Part shown: positions 4,859-7,042 of the stretch, in pieces
Numbering within the stretch: the first letter of the stretch is position 1
How the letters are laid out: each line of letters starts with the position of its first letter
DNA from: Halococcaceae archaeon
GTDB lineage: Archaea; Halobacteriota; Halobacteria; Halobacteriales; Halalkalicoccaceae
NCBI GenBank assembly: GCA_007128515.1
Contig: SKXI01000118.1
Location: 1 to 7,042 of the forward strand
Length of the DNA stretch: 7,042 nt
Reading direction: 5' to 3'
Notes under the pieces: generated by a model
What the model was told of the DNA's origin: nothing
What the model saw: the letters and a program-made list of their open reading frames with translations, nothing else
The model's database searches: none
Made by a program: the position numbers and the translations under genes

Positions 4859-6652
4859 TCACTTGCCCCAGAACGGGTCGCGCTTTCGGCGCTTTTCGAG
4901 GTAGATCGAGAGCACCTCGCGCTCGTCGGCGGGGATGTCGGTCGCGAGCTCCTGTTCCAAGATCTTCGCGTGTTTCTCGGGCAGTTCGATCCAGAGTTCG
5001 TCGCCCTCGTCGATCTGTCGGCCGACGGTCGGCCCGTCGATGGCGACGCTCACCCGATCGCCGCGGGTCGCGACGCCGACGGCCTCGCCCTGCTCCTGAA
5101 TCCCGTTGATCTCGCCGACACGTTCGGGCTCCTGGCCCTCGAACAACGCGACGTGGGCGTTCGTCTTGATCCGCCCGCCGAGCACCTCGACGCCGACCAC
5201 TGCCGGGTTGTTCTGTCGGAAGACGTGATCGCGGAGGATACGGAACCGGCCCGGACGGACGATCTTCTCGAGCACCGTCTCCTGCTGTGACCGGGCGCGT
5301 TCCTCGACGAACCTCTCGTACTCCTCTACCAGCTGGTAGATCACCTCGTCGTCGAACAGGCGGACTTCCGACTCGTCGAGCGCCCGTTCCGCGTCGGCGA
5401 GCACGTCCACGTTGAACCCGAGGATCACGCGGTGATCCGGCTCGCTCGCGGTGGACGCGATCGTCACGTCCCGGGGGGCGACGTCGCCGACCTCCGCGCG
5501 CATGATCGGCACCTCCGCCTCGCGGAGCGCGTCGGCCATCGCCTCCAGGCTCCCGAGCGTATCGGCCTTCACGACCACGCCTTCCTCCTCGGTGCCGACG
5601 TCGATCTCCGCGAGTTCGGCTTCGACCTCCGCGACCACGTCCTCGAGCGGGCGGTCGCGCACGACCCGGACCGGCGCGCCGGCCATCGCGGCGTCGAGGT
5701 CGGGCGCGGCGATCTTCAGCCCCGCCGCAGCCGTCACCGAGTCGACCCGCTCGAAGCGGTTTTCGGTGCGGATCTCCGCGAGCGGTTGTGGCTGGAGCAG
5801 CGCCCGCACGTCGGTGACGATCGGGTCGTCGAGGCCCCCGACGACGATCGTCTCGTCCTCTCGCACGGTGCCGTCGTAGAGCACGACGTCCAGGGTGGTG
5901 CCGAAGCCCTTCTCGTCTTTCACCTCGAGGACCGTCCCGGCGCCCGGTCCGTCGACGTCGATCTCCATCTCGGTCTTCATATACCGCTGGGAGAGCCCCA
6001 TCAGCACCGTGAGCAGGTCGGGAATCCCCTCGCCGGTCTCGGCGCTCACCGGCACGACGCCGACGTTGCCCTGGAAGTCGGTCACCCGCCAGTAGAGGTC
6101 GGCGGAAAAGCCCATGTCACTCAGGTCGCCGATGATCTCGTAGAGCCCCTCGTCCAGCCGTCGGCGCGTCCGGTCGCTCTGGGACTCGTAGGTCCCCTGG
6201 ATCGGGGCGTTCTCCGTCGGGTTCCACCCCGGCGTCGTGTCCACCTTGTTCGCCGCGACGATGAACGGCGTCTGGGAGTTCTTCAGGATCGTCACCGCTT
6301 CTTCCGTCTGGGGCTGGAATCCGTCGTTGACGTCCACGACCAGGATCGCGATGTCAGCGAGCGCCCCGCCCCGGGAGCGAAGCGTCGTGAAGGAGTGGTG
6401 ACCGGGCGTGTCGATGAAGAGCAAGCCGGGTAAGTCGAAGTCGGTCGGGTCGACGAGGCTGCCCGCCACCTGCGAGACGGTCTCCAAGGGCACCGCGGTC
6501 GCCCCGATGTGCTGGGTGATCGCGCCGGCCTCGCCGGAGGCGACCGCCGAGCCCCGGATCATATCCAGCAGGCTGGTCTTCCCGTGGTCGACGTGGCCGA
6601 GGACGGCGACGATCGGCGTTCTGAGCGACTGTGTGTGGGTCGTTTCTGCCAT
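4859..6652 (-). CDS. infB: Translation initiation factor aIF5B
   Basis: GTPase that promotes subunit joining and initiator tRNA positioning in archaeal translation. At 597 aa it is the normal archaeal size, without the long N-terminal extension of eukaryotic eIF5B and without an intein. The G domain has G1 GHVDHGKT at 19-26, switch-I Thr46 in AITQHIGA, G3 DTPGH at 81-85, G4 NKVD at 135-138 and G5 SAET at 203-206. Domain II (about 226-330), domain III (about 345-450, with [14 protein letters not shown]) and the C-terminal domain IV (about 460-597, with [22 protein letters not shown]) follow in the expected order. The start is supported by the family N-terminus [16 protein letters not shown] about ten residues in and by a GGTGATC motif just upstream. 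The gene is single-standing: MBL downstream has its own promoter and the upstream gene is divergent. No odd features seen. Confidence 0.98.
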   Translation of the reverse strand: MAETTHTQSLRTPIVAVLGHVDHGKTSLLDMIRGSAVASGEAGAITQHIGATAVPLETVSQVAGSLVDPTDFDLPGLLFIDTPGHHSFTTLRSRGGALADIAILVVDVNDGFQPQTEEAVTILKNSQTPFIVAANKVDTTPGWNPTENAPIQGTYESQSDRTRRRLDEGLYEIIGDLSDMGFSADLYWRVTDFQGNVGVVPVSAETGEGIPDLLTVLMGLSQRYMKTEMEIDVDGPGAGTVLEVKDEKGFGTTLDVVLYDGTVREDETIVVGGLDDPIVTDVRALLQPQPLAEIRTENRFERVDSVTAAAGLKIAAPDLDAAMAGAPVRVVRDRPLEDVVAEVEAELAEIDVGTEEEGVVVKADTLGSLEAMADALREAEVPIMRAEVGDVAPRDVTIASTASEPDHRVILGFNVDVLADAERALDESEVRLFDDEVIYQLVEEYERFVEERARSQQETVLEKIVRPGRFRILRDHVFRQNNPAVVGVEVLGGRIKTNAHVALFEGQEPERVGEINGIQEQGEAVGVATRGDRVSVAIDGPTVGRQIDEGDELWIELPEKHAKILEQELATDIPADEREVLSIYLEKRRKRDPFWGK

Positions 6653-6656
6653 GAGA

Positions 6657-6663
6657 GATCACC
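6657..6663 (-). promoter_or_regulatory. Shine-Dalgarno-like motif of infB
   Basis: On the - strand GGTGATC is fully complementary to part of the conserved 16S rRNA 3' end (GATCACC) and lies four bases before the infB ATG. It fixes the start and implies that this mRNA has a short leader. Confidence 0.6.
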
Positions 6664-6700
6664 GTAAGAAGGTCGTTACCGTTCCCACGCACCGGATGGA

Positions 6701-6708
6701 CAATAAGG
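6701..6708 (-). promoter_or_regulatory. TATA-like element for infB
   Basis: On the - strand this reads CCTTATTG, preceded by a purine-rich GAAAG that could serve as BRE. It is centred about 52 nt before the infB ATG, so transcription would begin near 6677 and give a leader of about 25 nt containing the Shine-Dalgarno-like motif. The two elements are consistent with each other. Confidence 0.4.
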
Positions 6709-6764
6709 CTTTCAACTCGTCGGGCGGACCGAACCGGTCCGTTCGGTCGGCGAACCACCGTGGG

Positions 6765-6773
6765 TTCAAATAC
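6765..6773 (+). promoter_or_regulatory. Weak TATA-like element for the Tat-signal gene
   Basis: TTCAAATAC is the only A/T-rich stretch before the ATG at 6801 and is centred 32 nt upstream of it. The implied leader would be about five bases. The match to consensus is modest. Confidence 0.3.
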
Positions 6774-6800
6774 GATCACGGAGCAGACGCGGCGAGTCAC

Positions 6801-7042
6801 ATGCAACGAGACGGTGGCTGGAAACCGGGGTACAGAACGAGACGATCGGTACTGCGCGGCTCCGCGTCGATCGGGTTACTGGGCGCCGGATCGTCGGTCG
6901 CGGCCAGAGAGGGCTCGAGCAGCCGTGCCGAGAACGCACCGGAAGACGTCGGTGATCGGGTCGAACCGACCGAACGGAACGCCCTCGGGACGATGCGTAC
7001 CGATCGAAGCGCGCTCGTGATCAAGGACTGTCACCCGTGGGA
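6801..7042 (+). CDS. Tat-exported protein, N-terminal part only (runs off window)
   Basis: An open frame from the ATG at 6801 to the window end encodes 80 residues with no stop. The N-terminus is a convincing haloarchaeal twin-arginine signal: polar n-region, then TRRSVLRG with Arg14-Arg15 at residues 13-20, then the short hydrophobic stretch [15 protein letters not shown] at 21-35, with a possible cleavage site after Ala34-Ala35. The product should therefore fold in the cytoplasm and be exported through Tat. Residues 36-60 are Ser/Glu-rich and probably a linker. The mature part begins around [22 protein letters not shown] and is too short to classify. The gene is divergent from infB, with a weak TATA-like box 32 nt upstream. 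Overlapping frames on both strands here are Arg/Ser/Pro-rich and look spurious. The main doubt is that only 80 codons are visible. Confidence 0.68.
   Translation, partial: MQRDGGWKPGYRTRRSVLRGSASIGLLGAGSSVAAREGSSSRAENAPEDVGDRVEPTERNALGTMRTDRSALVIKDCHPW

Noticed and set aside
5432..6433. 333-codon open frame on the + strand opposite infB
   Set aside because: The product is His/Arg/Val-rich without any domain and lies fully antisense to the conserved aIF5B gene.
6797..7024. 75-codon - strand frame at the right edge
   Set aside because: It is antisense to the frame with the twin-arginine signal and has no motif or promoter of its own.
1..7042. Insertion sequence, integrase, toxin-antitoxin or defence genes
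   Set aside because: None of the supported reading frames carries transposase, integrase, nuclease-helicase or toxin motifs, and no terminal inverted repeats were seen.

Overview
The window is high-GC DNA from an archaeon, almost certainly a halophilic one (class Halobacteria). The proteins are acidic. One gene encodes a PAN-type proteasome ATPase, one a pyruvoyl-dependent arginine decarboxylase, and one the archaeal form of translation factor IF5B. Several starts sit about 27-28 nt downstream of TATA-like boxes, as in leaderless haloarchaeal transcripts. I cannot name the genus from the sequence alone.

Left part, + strand, 1-2859. The 5'-truncated gene at the left edge is a PAN ATPase of the PanB type. 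It is followed by pyruvoyl-dependent arginine decarboxylase (pdaD), a 128-aa haloarchaeal protein of unknown function, a JAMM/MPN+ metalloprotease that overlaps the unknown gene by one base, and a 60-aa four-cysteine zinc-ribbon protein with its own TATA box. PAN unfolds substrates for the 20S proteasome, and archaeal JAMM proteases can remove ubiquitin-like SAMP modifiers. The block therefore looks like a small protein-turnover neighbourhood, with a metabolic/tRNA-modification enzyme in between. A 25-bp tandem duplication covers the 3' end of the zinc-ribbon gene, and the next ~240 bases before the convergent genes hold no gene I can support.

Middle part, - strand, 4761-3128. A two-gene translationally coupled unit encodes a membrane-anchored lipoprotein and a 92-aa DUF3006-type protein. 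The lipoprotein has a long acidic Thr/Asp/Glu stalk and a ComEC-like metallo-beta-lactamase domain. The DUF3006 gene starts at a GTG that overlaps the lipoprotein stop by four bases. The stalk is encoded in part by three near-identical 75-bp (25-residue) tandem repeats.

Right part. A complete aIF5B gene (infB) lies on the - strand at 6652-4859, with a Shine-Dalgarno-like motif next to its start. A divergent intergenic region separates it from a + strand reading frame that begins at 6801 with a convincing twin-arginine signal and runs off the window.

The most interesting items are the PAN/JAMM linkage with an unknown protein coupled to the JAMM gene, the repeat-built acidic stalk on a secreted MBL enzyme, the displaced HbYX-like tail of the PAN protein, and the truncated Tat-signal gene at the right edge.
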